A DNA stretch of 64,000 nucleotides from G965197005 sp965197005. GTDB lineage: Bacteria > Pseudomonadota > Gammaproteobacteria > Pseudomonadales > Oceanobacteraceae. This document shows positions 63,734 to 64,000 of the stretch, piece after piece; the stretch's first letter is position 1, and every line of letters begins with the position of its first letter. Made by a program: the position numbers and the translations under genes. The notes beneath the pieces were generated by a model. The model was not told the origin of the DNA. It did no database searches and saw only the letters and a program-made list of their open reading frames with translations. The DNA is taken from contig OZ239982.1 in assembly GCA_965197005.1 (NCBI GenBank), positions 868,001 through 932,000 of the forward strand. The letters run 5' to 3'.

Positions 63734-64000
63734 CTATAAAAGCGCGCCGCATTGTGGACGCTTACCTTGAGCTTGAGCCTGTTTGTATAGGCTTATTGCT
63801 TCTTGCATATTGGCTTGTAAGGCATGAATACGAGTGCTATGTGCTGGGTGAGTAGACATAAACTCAGGTGGCGAACCGCCTCCCATACGGCTCATATTTT
63901 GCCACAATTGTACACTGCCTTGAGGATCAAAACCTGCTTTTGCCATCAGTTTTAGACCCATTAAATCCGCTTCGCTTTCGTGGTCTCGACTATAGGGTAG
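63734..64000 (-). CDS. M48 family metallopeptidase, C-terminal part (cut by window edge)
   Basis: The last 88 codons of a gene that continues past the end of the window. SRDHESEADLMGLKLMAKAGFDP contains the ExxxD third zinc-ligand motif of M48 peptidases, and THPAHSTRIHALQANM is the typical C-terminal segment. The start is beyond 64000; the first ATG in view (63961) is internal. BepA/LoiP-type periplasmic proteases have this ending, but the subtype cannot be settled here. Confidence 0.85.
   Translation of the reverse strand, partial: LPYSRDHESEADLMGLKLMAKAGFDPQGSVQLWQNMSRMGGGSPPEFMSTHPAHSTRIHALQANMQEAISLYKQAQAQGKRPQCGALL

Overview
The window reads as a compact, low-GC (roughly 40% by eye) chromosome segment of a gammaproteobacterium. 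Several gene orders are the ones I know from Pseudomonas and its relatives: smc-zipA-ligA followed by tRNA genes, cysS-glnS divergent from ppiB-lpxH, cvpA-purF-metZ, and leuS-lptE-holA. With the low GC and the many expanded short repeats, I infer a Pseudomonadales-type organism, perhaps near Moraxellaceae; this is inference from synteny only. It is Gram-negative (lolC/lolD, lptE, lpxH, many lipoproteins), makes PLP, purines, arginine, methionine and folate cofactors, degrades agmatine, and signals through c-di-GMP and a chemoreceptor.

Layout. 1-8.1 kb: pdxH, smc, the zipA-ligA pair, tRNA-Glu and tRNA-Gly. 8.1-11.5 kb: a small conserved protein, an ABC-2 exporter pair, an SDR oxidoreductase and a TlpA-like thioredoxin. 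11.9-20.3 kb: an accessory island of six lipoprotein genes (poly-Asp/Pro-rich protein, three DUF1566-type paralogues, a frameshifted RCC1-repeat protein, a metallopeptidase-like protein), four of them with a Gly-rich stretch straight after the lipobox Cys. 20.4-30 kb: aguA-aguB, lolC (frameshifted)-lolD, folD, a CPA2 antiporter, a YihY-type protein, fxsA, an AmpG-type MFS permease and yajQ. 29.9-30.5 kb: a repeat-dense non-coding stretch. 30.5-36.2 kb: cysS with a coupled small membrane protein gene, glnS, ppiB-lpxH, trxB. 36.4-40.4 kb: a chemoreceptor, a lipoprotein and a membrane diguanylate cyclase. 40.4-45.5 kb: leuS-lptE-holA and a crotonase. 45.5-52.7 kb: a two-gene signalling operon, a response regulator-PAS-GGDEF protein and a 1959-residue hybrid kinase carrying nine near-identical 92-residue HAMP units. 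53-64 kb: cvpA-purF-metZ, tRNA-Pro, an NAD-kinase-like protein, a zinc-ribbon protein with a self-paired ribosome binding site, ferredoxin-NADP reductase, argG, a VWA/MoxR pair, a LysR regulator and the end of an M48 peptidase gene.

The most striking theme is short-repeat instability: a 9-bp repeat inside zipA, a 9-copy 8-bp repeat in a tiny ORF before the lipoprotein island, a 28-unit 8/9-bp array after yajQ, exact 276-bp units in the kinase, and two small-indel gene breaks (lolC, RCC1 protein). The best candidates for something undescribed are the lipoprotein island with its duplicated leader and putative phase-variable ORF, the HAMP-array kinase paired with a diguanylate cyclase, and the SD-sequestering hairpin at about 58.3 kb.
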